DNA of 64,000 bases from Actibacterium atlanticum (GTDB lineage: Bacteria > Pseudomonadota > Alphaproteobacteria > Rhodobacterales > Rhodobacteraceae), in assembly GCF_000671395.1 (NCBI RefSeq), contig NZ_AQQY01000002.1, positions 248,001-312,000 of the forward strand, given 5' to 3'. Each line of letters opens with the position of its first letter. Positions within the stretch are counted from its first letter, which is position 1. Made by a program: the position numbers and the translations under genes. The notes under the pieces are model-generated. The model made no database searches. It was not told the DNA's origin and saw only the letters and a list, made by a program, of their open reading frames with translations. Below, one piece after another: positions 1-10,101 of the stretch.

Positions 1-357
1 GCTGATCAACGGATGCCAATCTTGTAACGGCTTGCCCTGCCACAGCAGGCGATAGGCGCAGGTGCGCGGCATCCAGTAAGCGTTCTGTTCGATGTTCTGG
101 GGCGTCAGAACCACGCATTCGGGAACGATCTGCTTGCGGATTTCATAGTGCGTACAGCGGCAGGTTTCATCATCCAGCAGCCGACAGGCAACGCGGGTAA
201 ACACCATCTCGCCGGTGTCGGCGTCTTCCAGTTTGTTCAGGCAACACTTGCCGCAGCCATCACACAAGGCCTCCCATTCGGGCGGGGACATCTTTTGCAG
301 GGGCACGCGCTCCCAGAACCGGGGGCGCAGCTTGGGGGCTTTGGGCGGTTTGTTCAT
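1..357 (-). CDS. YcgN/UPF0260-family cysteine-cluster protein (C-terminus beyond window)
   Basis: The 119 visible codons encode a protein of the YcgN/UPF0260 (YkgJ-type, zinc/iron-chelating) family, whose biochemical role is unsettled. Seen in the sequence: a CxxCxxCC cluster at residues 32-39, further cysteines at 58, 66, 68, 81 and 100, and the family block DDETCRCTHYE. The ATG at 357 is the start because the conserved Trp-rich N-terminal segment (RPRFWERVPL) follows at once. The stop lies left of position 1; family members are usually about 140-160 residues, so most of the protein is present. It follows ribF by 40 bp on the same strand and may be co-transcribed. Metal binding is inferred from the cysteines only. 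Confidence 0.85.
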   Translation of the reverse strand, partial: MNKPPKAPKLRPRFWERVPLQKMSPPEWEALCDGCGKCCLNKLEDADTGEMVFTRVACRLLDDETCRCTHYEIRKQIVPECVVLTPQNIEQNAYWMPRTCAYRLLWQGKPLQDWHPLIS

Positions 358-397
358 GGCTGCGCACCGTAGCGCCCCGGGCAGGACAGGGAAAGGG

Positions 398-1336
398 TCA
401 CAGTGCGCTTAGGATGGATCGGGCGCGCGCACAGTCTTTGCCCATCTGTTCAACCAAGGCATCGACGCTGTCGAAGGTTTGTTCATCGCGCAGATAAGAG
501 ATCAGTCCGACCGAGACCGGAGTCCCGTAGATATCTCCGTCGAAATCGAACAGGAAGCTTTCACAATTAGGCCTATCAGCGCCAAACATCGGTTTCACGC
601 CAATGGAAGCGGCGCCGTGGTAGGTGCCCTTGTGCGGGCCCTCAAGGATGTCGACCAGCACGGCATAGACGCCGTAACGCGGCTTGTGCAGCCCCTCCAG
701 GGATATGTTCGCCGTGGGAAAGCCCAGATGCCGTCCGCGCTGATCCCCTTTGATCACAGGGCCTTCCAGCCGGTGCCAGTGGCCCAACATGGCGGCGGCG
801 TCTTTGGGGCGGCCATCCGCCAGTGCATTGCGGATCGCGGTTGAAGACACGGTAACGCTGCCTCCGGCTAAAAGCGGCACCAGTGTTACACCAAAACCGA
901 ACTTCTGGCCGAAGCTTTTCAGATCCTCTGCGCTGCCAGCGCGGGCTTTGCCAAAGCAAAAGTCGGCGCCCACCACCACATGGCTGACACCAAGACCATC
1001 CACCAGCACTTCGCGGACAAAAGCCTCGGGGCTAAGCGCGGCCATCTGCGCGTCAAACGGGAATTGGAACAGCTGATCAATGCCCAGCTTCGCAAGGCGA
1101 TGCTCTTTGGCGCTGGCGTTCATCAGCCGAAATGCGGGGGCGTCGGGCGCGAAAAACTCGCGCGGGTGGGGTTCAAACGTCAGAATGCCCAGTGGCGCTT
1201 TGCGTCGCGTGGCCTCGGCGCGGGTAATCTCGATGACGGTCTGATGGCCCAAATGAACCCCATCAAAATTGCCGATCGCAACGACAGCGCCGCGATCGGA
1301 TTCAGGATGAGTTGTCCAGGTCGTGTATGTCTTCAT
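398..1336 (-). CDS. ribF: Bifunctional riboflavin kinase / FAD synthetase
   Basis: RibF phosphorylates riboflavin to FMN and adenylylates FMN to FAD in the cytoplasm. The 312-residue length is standard. The N-terminal nucleotidyltransferase domain shows GNFDGVHLGHQ at residues 22-32 (the HxGH ATP-binding motif) and SSTAIRNAL near residue 165; the C-terminal kinase domain has GFPTANI near residue 205 and the family's PxYGVYAV-type strand. The start at 1336 leaves the usual short lead to the first strand. The gene sits 32 bp downstream of the MaoC-like gene and 40 bp upstream of the UPF0260 gene, all on the minus strand, so it probably belongs to one transcript. No FMN riboswitch is visible upstream. 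Assignment is secure. Confidence 0.97.
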   Translation of the reverse strand: MKTYTTWTTHPESDRGAVVAIGNFDGVHLGHQTVIEITRAEATRRKAPLGILTFEPHPREFFAPDAPAFRLMNASAKEHRLAKLGIDQLFQFPFDAQMAALSPEAFVREVLVDGLGVSHVVVGADFCFGKARAGSAEDLKSFGQKFGFGVTLVPLLAGGSVTVSSTAIRNALADGRPKDAAAMLGHWHRLEGPVIKGDQRGRHLGFPTANISLEGLHKPRYGVYAVLVDILEGPHKGTYHGAASIGVKPMFGADRPNCESFLFDFDGDIYGTPVSVGLISYLRDEQTFDSVDALVEQMGKDCARARSILSAL

Positions 1337-1368
1337 GTCATCCCGGTCGTGCCGGGATGGGCACGAAA

Positions 1369-1836
1369 TCAGTCAAGCTTGCGGCTGGGCGCCTGTACTT
1401 TGGCTTCGCCTATCAATACCGGCTTATCGTTCACCGTGCACACACATTCAAGCAGTACACGACGTTTATGATGGTCAATGTCGGTGACTTTAACCTCGGC
1501 CAGCACCGTATCGCCGGGGCGCACGGGGCGAATGAACTTCAGCGTCTGCCCCATGTACACCGTACCGTGGCCGGGCAGCTGTTCGCCGATCACAGCCGAA
1601 ATCAGGCTGGCTGTCAGCATGCCATGGGCAATACGCCCGTGGAACATGCTGTTTTCAGCATAGTCATCGTCCAGGTGCACGGGGTTGCGGTCGGTGGAGA
1701 CATCGGCAAATTTTTCGATGTCTTCGTCCGTGATGACCTTACGCAGATACCGGCTCATACCGATTTCCATGTCTTCGATACAGATTGTACCGCGGGGCAG
1801 ATTATCCAGCATTCTATCGCTCATCGAGTCGCTCAT
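1369..1836 (-). CDS. MaoC-family (R)-specific enoyl-CoA hydratase-like protein
   Basis: A single hot-dog-fold MaoC dehydratase of about 150 residues. The hydratase motif is clear: Asp and His in STDRNPVHLDDDYA followed by the GRIAHGMLTASLIS segment, as in PhaJ-type hydratases that add water to trans-2-enoyl-CoA to give the (R)-3-hydroxyacyl-CoA. The open frame extends upstream to a TTG at 1881, but similarity begins at MLDNLPRGT (ATG at 1812); ATGs at 1836, 1824 and 1812 are all possible and none has a strong ribosome binding site. The substrate cannot be read from the sequence; a role in PHA or fatty-acid metabolism is an inference. Same strand as ribF downstream and the HAD gene upstream. 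Confidence 0.85.
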   Translation of the reverse strand: MSDSMSDRMLDNLPRGTICIEDMEIGMSRYLRKVITDEDIEKFADVSTDRNPVHLDDDYAENSMFHGRIAHGMLTASLISAVIGEQLPGHGTVYMGQTLKFIRPVRPGDTVLAEVKVTDIDHHKRRVLLECVCTVNDKPVLIGEAKVQAPSRKLD

Positions 1837-1939
1837 GTTGCGGTGCAGCATAAAGGTGCATGACCATTTATGCAAATGCAAAGGTAATTATAAGACTAAA
1901 TGTGCATATCCGACGCAATTTTCTTGCCGTGCGGTTTCT

Positions 1940-2812
1940 CTACCTCAGTTTCCCGATTGTGTAGCGCGGAGCGATCATTTCCTTGTCCAGAAAGGTCTCC
2001 AATGCGGTCGGATCAGGCTGATATGCGGTTTTGGTTTCTGCGGCGGCCAACCCCCCGGAAATGAACAAGCAATCCAGATCTTCCCCCATGGCGCCCCGCA
2101 CGTCCGTGGCCATGCCGTCACCAATACACAGGATTCGGTCATCTGCTACTTTTGCGACCTGCGACAACCGCCGACGCGCCAGATCATAGATCGGCGGGTG
2201 GGGTTTGCCGAAATAAAGGCTTTCACCGCCCATTTCGGAATAAAGCTGCGCCACAGCACCTGCGCACCATTCGCGTGTTTCACCCCGATCCACAACGATA
2301 TCAGGGTTGGCGCACAACAGCTTCATGCCCTTGGTTTTCGCATAGAGCAGCTCGGCCTTAAGCGCAGAAGGGTCGGCATGCACGTCGAACGGGCCGGTAC
2401 AGACAACACCTTCGGCCTGATCCAATGGCACGCGGGTGATCTCAACCGGGTCTTCAATGATTTGCAGCGGGTCAAAGAAGTTCAGATCGGTCTCGGCATT
2501 GCCGATAAAAAACACGTTCTGACCGACAGCCCCGCGATACATCGCGGCCCGTGCCGAATCGCCCGAGGTGGTGATTGTGTCCCAAGCGTCGTCGGCAACC
2601 CCGATGATACCCAACTGCTCGGCGACAGACGCGCGATGGCGTGGCGCATTGGTCAGAAGCACCACAATGCCACCCTGCGCGCGATAGTCCTGCAGCGCTT
2701 TGACGGCGCTTTCAAACGGGGTCACGCCGTCATGGACACAGCCCCAAAGGTCGACGAACAGGGCGTCATATTGCGCAGAGATTTCAGATAGGTTTTCGAT
2801 AATCTGGGTCAT
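1940..2812 (-). CDS. HAD-superfamily hydrolase, TIGR01459 type
   Basis: A 290-residue haloacid-dehalogenase hydrolase of the NagD-like (subclass IIA) group. Seen: the nucleophile motif DALFVDLWGCVHDG near residues 13-26, motif II LLTNAPR, and the C-terminal Mg-binding motif GDGMATDVRGA. The longer open frame to 3100 is spurious because its N-terminal part is antisense to the aldose epimerase gene; the ATG at 2812 directly precedes the conserved MTQIIENLSEI lead. The natural substrate is unknown; family members dephosphorylate small phosphorylated metabolites. It lies 67 bp downstream of the epimerase gene, and a joint role in sugar or sugar-phosphate turnover is only suggested by the proximity. 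Confidence 0.88.
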   Translation of the reverse strand: MTQIIENLSEISAQYDALFVDLWGCVHDGVTPFESAVKALQDYRAQGGIVVLLTNAPRHRASVAEQLGIIGVADDAWDTITTSGDSARAAMYRGAVGQNVFFIGNAETDLNFFDPLQIIEDPVEITRVPLDQAEGVVCTGPFDVHADPSALKAELLYAKTKGMKLLCANPDIVVDRGETREWCAGAVAQLYSEMGGESLYFGKPHPPIYDLARRRLSQVAKVADDRILCIGDGMATDVRGAMGEDLDCLFISGGLAAAETKTAYQPDPTALETFLDKEMIAPRYTIGKLR

Positions 2813-2879
2813 GGTCGCCTCGGGCAGAATTGGGTGCCCTCTTGTTAGGGGGCGCAGAAGGGTTTGGCCAGTGGTGCGG

Positions 2880-3752
2880 TTAAAGGGCGATGGTGATGTT
2901 GAAGGCAAAGCGGCTTGTGGCGCCCGGCGCCAGGGTGACGCAGTAAGGGCGATGGGCCATTTCTGGGTCGTCTGCCGTTGTGGCGGCCATGCCGTGCCAA
3001 GGCTCGATACACAGGTAGGGTGCGCCGGGTTTGGTCCAGAGCGCCAGATTCGGCAGGTTCTCGAAACTGAAGTGCAACTGCGGGCCGTTTTCCACACCAT
3101 AGCTCAGGGTGCCGCCCGCACCTTCAGGGAAGATCATTGCGTCGTCATCGAACTGTGTGGGCGACAGCGTTAGCTGCCCAGCGACAAAGGGGGAAGGGTG
3201 GCGCTCGGGCGGCACCAGCCCGTCTTGCAGGCGGATCATGGGTGGTTCGGCCCCGTTGTGCAGTTTTACCCTGTGTGCTTTCCCCCCGGCCCCCGGCAGG
3301 GGCCACGCAAAGGCGGGATGAAAGCCAAAGCCGAAGGGCATCGGGGCGGTGTCGTTGTTGGTCACCTCAACCGCGGTTTGCAGGCTGTTTCCCGACAGTC
3401 GGTAGCGCACCGCCAGCGAGAAAGCAAAAGGATAGACCGCGCGGGTTTGCTCTGAATCGTGCAGCTCGAAGGTACAGCTCTCAGGGGTTTGCGCGACCAG
3501 GTGGAACTGGCTTCGGCGGGCAAAGCCATGTTGTTTCATGGGCGCGCGATGATCGCCCACGGCGATCTGATCGTTTGGTGCGCGGCCCACGATGGGAAAC
3601 AGCAAAGGTGCCCGCCCGCCCCACCACTTTGGGTCGCCATGCCACAGCAACTGGTCGTTGTCGGGTGTGGACAGGCTTTGCAGCTCGGCTCCTAGAGCCG
3701 AGACCGTGGCACGAAAGCCTTCGCTTTCAATTGTCGTGAGATCTTGGGTCAT
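2880..3752 (-). CDS. Aldose 1-epimerase family protein
   Basis: A 290-residue protein of the galactose mutarotase-like fold (COG2017), which interconverts anomers of free or phosphorylated aldoses. Features seen: substrate-binding Arg/His-containing FGFGFHPAFAW near residues 145-155, the LLFPIVGR segment near the N-terminus that is typical of the YeaD/LacX-like branch, and the conserved Glu in CIEPWHGM near the C-terminus (the catalytic base in this family). ATG at 3752 matches the family N-terminus. It is the first gene of the minus-strand run with the HAD hydrolase. The sugar specificity cannot be inferred. Confidence 0.87.
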   Translation of the reverse strand: MTQDLTTIESEGFRATVSALGAELQSLSTPDNDQLLWHGDPKWWGGRAPLLFPIVGRAPNDQIAVGDHRAPMKQHGFARRSQFHLVAQTPESCTFELHDSEQTRAVYPFAFSLAVRYRLSGNSLQTAVEVTNNDTAPMPFGFGFHPAFAWPLPGAGGKAHRVKLHNGAEPPMIRLQDGLVPPERHPSPFVAGQLTLSPTQFDDDAMIFPEGAGGTLSYGVENGPQLHFSFENLPNLALWTKPGAPYLCIEPWHGMAATTADDPEMAHRPYCVTLAPGATSRFAFNITIAL

Positions 3753-3814
3753 CGGGGCCTCTTGGCGATGTCACTCCACTACAGATGTTGTGTCACAGCC
3801 AGATGGCGACGAGC

Positions 3815-3844
3815 AAAGAAAAAGGCGCCCCAAAGGACGCCTTT
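3815..3844 (-). terminator. Rho-independent terminator of ppaC
   Basis: On the minus strand a 7-bp stem (AAAGGCG / CGCCTTT, + strand arms 3821-3827 and 3838-3844) with a 10-nt loop is followed by a T-rich run (complement of 3815-3820). It lies 22 bp past the ppaC stop codon. Confidence 0.75.
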
Positions 3845-3865
3845 CCCAAATCGATGTAAAACAAA

Positions 3866-4786
3866 TCAGACCTTAAGGTTCGGGATGATCTGCTTTTTGC
3901 GCGACATAATGCCGGGCAGAACAACGGTGTCGCCGTCAACGGTGGCATCGAACGACTTCTCGGCAACGCCTTTGACCAGATCGTTGGGCACGAACAGGGT
4001 GGCTTCTTCGTTCAGGATGTCGACAACGAACAGCAGAACTTCGTCAACGCCGTCTTCCGAGGCAACATCGCCGAACGAGGCCAGCAGGCTGTCCTTGCGG
4101 TCCAGAACCAGTTTCGGCGCGGTGGTTTCCAGAACCGAGACGCGGAACTTGGTGCCATCGACTTCGTACTGCTTGCTGTCCATGCGGATCAGGTCAGCAT
4201 CCGAAAAGGCCGAGACATCGGACTTGGCTTCGAACATTTCCGAGGCATAGGCGCCCAGGTCGATGTTCAGCTCTGCAGCCAGCTTGGTGGCCAGCTCTTT
4301 GTCGGTGTCGGTGGTGGTGGGCGAGCGGAATTCCAGCGTATCCGACAGGATGCAGCTCAGCATCGCGCCTTTGATGTTGTCGGGCATCTTGTCAGCGTCG
4401 TCACCCATCAGGTCGTACATGATGGTGGCGGTACAGGCCAGCGGGCGGATGGTAATGTCGATCGGGCCTTTGGTTTCCAGACCGCCAACCAGTTTGTGGT
4501 GGTCGATGATCGCCTGCACATCAGCGTCGTTGATCGCGTCGGGCAGTTCCGCCGGGTTGTTGGTGTCGACGATCACAACCGCATCGCCCTCGGCGACACC
4601 GTCGATGATGGCGGGTTTGTCCAGGCTCCACTTTTCCAGCACAAAGGCGGCTTCGGTGTTGGGTTCGCCCAACAGCTTGGCCTCGGCGGGGGTGCCTTTG
4701 ATCTCGGACAGGTACCAGGCCCAGATAATGGGCGAGCCGGTCGAGTCGGTGTCGGGGGATTTGTGGCCAAATACTTGGATCGTCAT
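3866..4786 (-). CDS. ppaC: Manganese-dependent inorganic pyrophosphatase (DHH family)
   Basis: Family II inorganic pyrophosphatase, hydrolysing pyrophosphate to phosphate in the cytoplasm and so driving biosynthetic reactions. The 306-residue length is normal. The DHH-domain metal ligands are visible: GHKSPDTDS at residues 7-15, VDTNN near residue 75 and DHHK near residue 95; the C-terminal DHHA2 domain ends in the substrate-binding SRKKQIIP motif. ATG at 4786 starts directly at the first strand. It has its own terminator and is divergent from the DUF2161 gene across about 150 bp. A family I (Ppa) enzyme is not present in this window. Confidence 0.96.
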   Translation of the reverse strand: MTIQVFGHKSPDTDSTGSPIIWAWYLSEIKGTPAEAKLLGEPNTEAAFVLEKWSLDKPAIIDGVAEGDAVVIVDTNNPAELPDAINDADVQAIIDHHKLVGGLETKGPIDITIRPLACTATIMYDLMGDDADKMPDNIKGAMLSCILSDTLEFRSPTTTDTDKELATKLAAELNIDLGAYASEMFEAKSDVSAFSDADLIRMDSKQYEVDGTKFRVSVLETTAPKLVLDRKDSLLASFGDVASEDGVDEVLLFVVDILNEEATLFVPNDLVKGVAEKSFDATVDGDTVVLPGIMSRKKQIIPNLKV

Positions 4787-4937
4787 GGAGGATATGTCCC
4801 GTGTCGAAGATTGATTTGGGCGCTCTTATAGGGGGGCTGGGGGCGCTTGTCACGAGCGCTGGCGCTAACGGATGCTGCGGTGCCGCATAAATGCCGCGTG
4901 CTTGCGCGCCGTGGAGGGGTCAGGCCATAGTGGTGCT

Positions 4938-5603
4938 ATGGTAAATCTGCGCGAAACCGATCTGTATCCGCCCCTCAAGCTATTTCTGGAGGGGCAGGGC
5001 TATGAGGTGAAATCCGAGGTTTGTGGTGCGGATATTGTGGCGTGTCGAGCCCAAGAAGAACCGGTAATCGTGGAAATGAAAACCGGGTTTTCACTGACAT
5101 TGATCCATCAGGCCATCGCGCGGCTGTCGCTTAGTGATACGGTTTATATCGCGGTGCCACGCGGGCAGGGGCGACGGTTTCAGAAGGCGCTGGCCGAAAA
5201 CAAGACCCTGTGTCGGCGATTGGGCCTTGGGTTATTGACGGTGCGACTGAAAGACGGGTTGGTTGAACCCCATCTGGACCCGGGCCCCTATGCCCCGCGC
5301 CAAAGCAAACCGCGTAAGGCGCGCTTACTGCGCGAGTTCGCACGACGCGAGGGGGATCCAAACACCGGTGGAACCTCGAAGACCAAGCTGATGACTGCCT
5401 ATAGACAAGATGCCATCCGCATCGCGCAGTATCTGGAACTGCACGGCGCCACCAAAGGCGCGGTCGTGGCCAAGGCCTGCGATGTGCCCGTGGCGACCCG
5501 CATGATGGCAGATGATCATTATGGATGGTTCGAACGTGTAGAGACCGGGATTTATCAGCTGACGCCAAAGGGCGTTGAGGCGCTGGGCAACTCATCTTCT
5601 TAG
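4938..5603 (+). CDS. DUF2161 protein, PD-(D/E)XK nuclease-like fold
   Basis: A 221-residue conserved alphaproteobacterial protein of the DUF2161 family, described as having a PD-(D/E)XK-type phosphodiesterase fold; its function is unknown. Seen: RETDLYPPLKLFLEGQGYEV, then GADIVAC and the candidate catalytic pair in EEPVIVEMKTG (E-x-K near residue 50), followed by an arginine-rich middle part and a C-terminal winged-helix-like segment (residues 150-221). The frame is open from 4872, but the family start is the ATG at 4938 (MVNLRETDLYPP). It is monocistronic and divergent from ppaC. DNA or RNA cleavage is an inference from the fold. Confidence 0.8.
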   Translation: MVNLRETDLYPPLKLFLEGQGYEVKSEVCGADIVACRAQEEPVIVEMKTGFSLTLIHQAIARLSLSDTVYIAVPRGQGRRFQKALAENKTLCRRLGLGLLTVRLKDGLVEPHLDPGPYAPRQSKPRKARLLREFARREGDPNTGGTSKTKLMTAYRQDAIRIAQYLELHGATKGAVVAKACDVPVATRMMADDHYGWFERVETGIYQLTPKGVEALGNSSS

Positions 5604-5694
5604 CTTCACAATTCTGATCGAAAAGCTTGACGCAAACCCGATACCCGGTACCGTTTCATACAATTCTGTCGAACTCGTTTTTTAGGAGATTTGT

Positions 5695-6285
5695 ATGACC
5701 CTTCACTTTCTGCGCTCTTTTTTCGGTGCGTTGGCGTTTGTTGCCGTAGTTTCCCATCCTGCCGCAGCCGGGGCGGCTGATTTTGCGAAGCCGGGAACGC
5801 GCATCACATGGAGCTGGTCAGCGCTTTCCTCGGATGGAACGCGGGAAAAGGGCACAAACACCGTGCAGGCGGCCAGCAGTCGTGGGCACGTTGGCAAATA
5901 TAAAAGAAAGGGCGAATCCAAGACCCGAAACTTTGTTCCAGCTTGTTGGGTGTGCGGGGGTGATAGCTACAATTATGACAAGAAGGCATATGCAGAACTT
6001 TGGCCCCTAGAGACCGGCAAGACCGTGCAGGTCACCCTTAAGCGCAAGAAAGACGGCCGGGTGCGTGTGTCGACGATCACCGTTGGAAAGCTGCAAAAGG
6101 TCAAGCTCGCGTTTGGCACGGTCCAAGCCTACCAAATCACAGAAGTTATGCGTGGCATAAATGGCAGCAGCTACAAAGCGACGTATACGTCTTATTGGGC
6201 GCCTGAGATTGGATGGAACGTGAAGTATGATCGAAAGTCCTCTAGCGGTTCCCGTTACAAGGGCGAGGTCACCAGTGTTCAATAG
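5695..6285 (+). CDS. Exported protein of unknown function with a CWVCGG motif
   Basis: A 196-residue protein that I do not recognise. It has a clear Sec signal peptide (hydrophobic residues 6-25, cleavage likely after PAAAGAA), so the mature protein of about 170 residues should be periplasmic or secreted. The mature part is predicted beta-rich and basic, with one CxxC pair in PACWVCGG near residue 82 and aromatic, Lys-rich strands (SYWAPEIGWNVKYDRKSS) at the C-terminus, somewhat like periplasmic beta-barrel lipid-binding or YceI-like folds; this resemblance is weak. A ribosome binding site (TTAGGAGATTTGT) precedes the ATG. It is followed by a terminator and is probably a single-gene unit. Confidence 0.75.
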   Translation: MTLHFLRSFFGALAFVAVVSHPAAAGAADFAKPGTRITWSWSALSSDGTREKGTNTVQAASSRGHVGKYKRKGESKTRNFVPACWVCGGDSYNYDKKAYAELWPLETGKTVQVTLKRKKDGRVRVSTITVGKLQKVKLAFGTVQAYQITEVMRGINGSSYKATYTSYWAPEIGWNVKYDRKSSSGSRYKGEVTSVQ

Positions 6286-6310
6286 AGCTATTACTGCAAT
6301 GGTTTTTATG

Positions 6311-6338
6311 CGGGTCCCACGGGGCCCGTTTTTCTTTT
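6311..6338 (+). terminator. Rho-independent terminator after the exported-protein gene
   Basis: Seven-base-pair stem CGGGTCC / GGGCCCG (one G-U pair; arms 6311-6317 and 6322-6328) with a 4-nt loop, followed by TTTTTCTTTT. Confidence 0.8.
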
Positions 6339-6393
6339 GCCACCTGGGCGTTTTCAGCGCTGCGGCGCGGCGCGCTTTTTCGGTTCAAGGCTG

Positions 6394-6422
6394 TTGACTC
6401 GGGTCTTCGCTATCCCTAACTG
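6394..6422 (+). promoter_or_regulatory. Candidate sigma-70 promoter of groESL
   Basis: A good -35 hexamer TTGACT (6394-6399) is followed after 17 bp by TAACTG (6417-6422), a moderate -10. Transcription would then start close to 6430, at or within the CIRCE inverted repeat, the usual geometry for HrcA repression. An RpoH-type promoter is not obvious. Confidence 0.55.
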
Positions 6423-6429
6423 TTTCGCG

Positions 6430-6456
6430 TTAGCACTCGTCGGAGGTGAGTGCTAA
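6430..6456 (+). promoter_or_regulatory. CIRCE element (HrcA operator)
   Basis: Perfect inverted repeat TTAGCACTC - 9 bp - GAGTGCTAA, the canonical CIRCE consensus bound by the heat-shock repressor HrcA. It lies 38 bp upstream of the groES start codon. The hrcA gene itself is not in this window. Confidence 0.97.
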
Positions 6457-6493
6457 TACCTGAAACAACAGATGAACCAAGGAGCGTTCACAG

Positions 6494-6781
6494 ATGGCAT
6501 TTACTCCGCTTCACGACCGAGTGCTGGTCGAGCGCGTTGAGAGCGACGAAAAAACTGCTGGTGGTCTGATCATTCCCGACAGCGCAAAAGAAAAGCCCGC
6601 TGAAGGCATGATCATCGCTGTTGGCGAAGGCCTGAAAAACCAAGACGGCGAGCGCATCGCGCTGGACGTCAAAGCCGGCGACCGCGTGCTGTTCGGCAAA
6701 TGGAACGGCCAGGAAGTCACTGTCGACGGCAAAGAGCTGTTGATGATGAAAGAATCCGACATCATGGGCATCCTGTCGTAA
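6494..6781 (+). CDS. groES: Co-chaperonin GroES
   Basis: The 95-residue GroES (Hsp10) forms the heptameric lid of the GroEL chamber in the cytoplasm. Seen: [31 protein letters not shown], containing the mobile loop that docks on GroEL, and the C-terminal [23 protein letters not shown]. The start ATG at 6494 has an AAGGAG ribosome binding site. It is the first gene of the groESL operon under CIRCE control, 47 bp upstream of groEL. Codon choice is strongly biased, as expected for a highly expressed gene. Confidence 0.99.
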   Translation: MAFTPLHDRVLVERVESDEKTAGGLIIPDSAKEKPAEGMIIAVGEGLKNQDGERIALDVKAGDRVLFGKWNGQEVTVDGKELLMMKESDIMGILS

Positions 6782-6813
6782 GACAGACCCTTTCTCAAAG
6801 AATTCAAATTTAG

Positions 6814-8475
<1,662 letters not shown>

Positions 8476-8497
8476 TCTGCCGGTCAAATGACTAGGG

Positions 8498-8530
8498 AAG
8501 GGGCGCCAAAATGGCGCCCCTTTTTCTTTT
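8498..8530 (+). terminator. Rho-independent terminator of groESL
   Basis: Nine-base-pair perfect stem GGGGCGCCA / TGGCGCCCC (8500-8508 and 8512-8520), loop AAA, then TTTTTCTTTT. Located 22 bp after the groEL stop. Confidence 0.93.
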
Positions 8531-8723
8531 GGGTGTGGGTTGAGTGCAAACTGGACAGTTCACTTTCTGCGTGCTGTTTGTGCAATAGAGTAATTTTTAG
8601 CTCGCAGTTGCAGTAATTTGCGTTACAATTTTTGCAGTGCAGCATTGCGGCTTTTCTGTTCTGCAGGGCCATAGAAAAATGGATCGAAGAGTGACAGTTC
8701 CACCAACAACAGAGCCTGTAAAA

Positions 8724-9212
8724 ATGAACCTGCGGCCCGTGGCACAAGGCGATGTGCTGGAAATATCCATTCTGCTGGACACGGTCTTTGAAGGCCCTGC
8801 CGAGGCACGTTTGGTGCAGCGCCTGCGCGATGAAGGCGCGATGGCGCTGGAATTGGTGGCCGAAGATGACGAAGGGATTATGGGCTATATCGCCTTTGCG
8901 CGGATGCTGGTACCAGACAGCATTTGGGCCCTGTCCCCGGTTGCGGTGCGCCAGAAATCCCAAGGCGGGGGCGTTGGCTCAAAGCTGATCCAGCATGGTT
9001 TGGATATGGTGCGCCAGAGCCATGAGTCCCAAGGCGTCGTGGTGTTGGGGGCCCCCGAGTATTATGAGCGTTTCGGGTTCTCGCGAGCCGCGGCGGCGGA
9101 CCTGACCACGCCCTATGCCAAGGAATACACCATGTTTTACCCCTTGGCGCCCGAAGCCGCGCATCTGAAAGCGGCGCTCAGCTACCCTGACGCATTTTCC
9201 GAGGCGCAATAA
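8724..9212 (+). CDS. GNAT-family N-acetyltransferase (YhbS-like)
   Basis: A GNAT acetyltransferase of about 162 residues, transferring an acetyl group from acetyl-CoA to an unknown amine. Seen: the N-terminal LRPVAQGDVLEISILL strand-helix, the acetyl-CoA binding loop VRQKSQGGGVGSKLIQHGL (Q/RxxGxG/A-like), and VVVLGAPEYYERFGFSRA, the signature of the YhbS/COG3153 branch. The frame is open from a GTG at 8637 with an ATG at 8679, but the domain begins three residues after the ATG at 8724 and no upstream start has a good ribosome binding site. It is 60 bp upstream of the DMT exporter gene on the same strand. Confidence 0.85.
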   Translation: MNLRPVAQGDVLEISILLDTVFEGPAEARLVQRLRDEGAMALELVAEDDEGIMGYIAFARMLVPDSIWALSPVAVRQKSQGGGVGSKLIQHGLDMVRQSHESQGVVVLGAPEYYERFGFSRAAAADLTTPYAKEYTMFYPLAPEAAHLKAALSYPDAFSEAQ

Positions 9213-9273
9213 CATTTGCGTATGCGCCTAAGATGGGGCTGGTATCTGGGCGCACTGTAGTCATGATCGCCCC

Positions 9274-10101
9274 ATGCGCCTGATCCTTCTGACCGTTCTC
9301 ACCCTGATCGCCTTCGCCGCCAATTCGGTGCTGAACCGTTTGGCCCTGACCGACGCGTCCATGGGGCCTGCAGCATTTGCTCTGATCCGATTGGTGGCGG
9401 GTGCGGTGGTTCTTGCGGGGCTCAGCATCATGTCCGGCGGCCTGAGCCTGCGCGCGCCCGGCCGTGTGACTGGTGTGTTGTCCCTGGCGGTCTATATGCT
9501 GGGCTTTTCCTTTGCCTATATCAGCCTGCCCGCCGGTTTGGGCGCTTTGTTGCTGTTTGGTGGGGTGCAGGTAACCATGTTTGCTGGTGCCGTCCTTGCC
9601 AAAGAGCCCATTCCCGCTTTGCGCTGGGCCGGGTCTGGTGTGGCTTTTGCGGGGCTGGCTGTGCTTTTGTGGCCCGGGAGCGCCGCCGCACCGGCTTCGG
9701 TGCCTGCGTTGTTCATGCTGGCCGCTGCCATTGGATGGGGCATTTACTCGTTGAACGGGCGCGCAGAGAGCAAACCGCTTAACGCCACCGCGGCCAACTT
9801 CATTCTGGCGGTACCGATTGCCGCGCTGGTTTTCGCTTTCCGTGCCGATGCGATCACCGGGCTGGGCGTGGCCTATGCCGTGCTGTCGGGCGCGATTACC
9901 TCTGGGCTGGGGTATGCGTTGTGGTACACGATTTTGCCGGATTTGGGGGCAACACGGGGCGCTGTCGCCCAGCTGACAGTACCTTTGATCGCGGCGCTTG
10001 GCGGTTTTGTGGTGCTGGCAGAACTGCCAGACATCCGTTTCGCCATTGCCGCCGCCCTGGTTTTGGGCGGCGTGCTATTGTCGATGCGCGCGAAAGCTTA
10101 A
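9274..10101 (+). CDS. DMT-superfamily (EamA) inner-membrane transporter
   Basis: A 275-residue hydrophobic protein with about ten predicted membrane helices made of two EamA repeats, the drug/metabolite transporter architecture. The first repeat contains ANSVLNRLAL in helix 1 and the second ends in the typical [12 protein letters not shown]. Such carriers export amino acids, metabolites or drugs; the substrate cannot be deduced. ATG at 9274 opens directly on helix 1. The gene overlaps the convergent purK gene by 4 bp (10098-10101), so no terminator lies between them. Confidence 0.9.
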   Translation: MRLILLTVLTLIAFAANSVLNRLALTDASMGPAAFALIRLVAGAVVLAGLSIMSGGLSLRAPGRVTGVLSLAVYMLGFSFAYISLPAGLGALLLFGGVQVTMFAGAVLAKEPIPALRWAGSGVAFAGLAVLLWPGSAAAPASVPALFMLAAAIGWGIYSLNGRAESKPLNATAANFILAVPIAALVFAFRADAITGLGVAYAVLSGAITSGLGYALWYTILPDLGATRGAVAQLTVPLIAALGGFVVLAELPDIRFAIAAALVLGGVLLSMRAKA

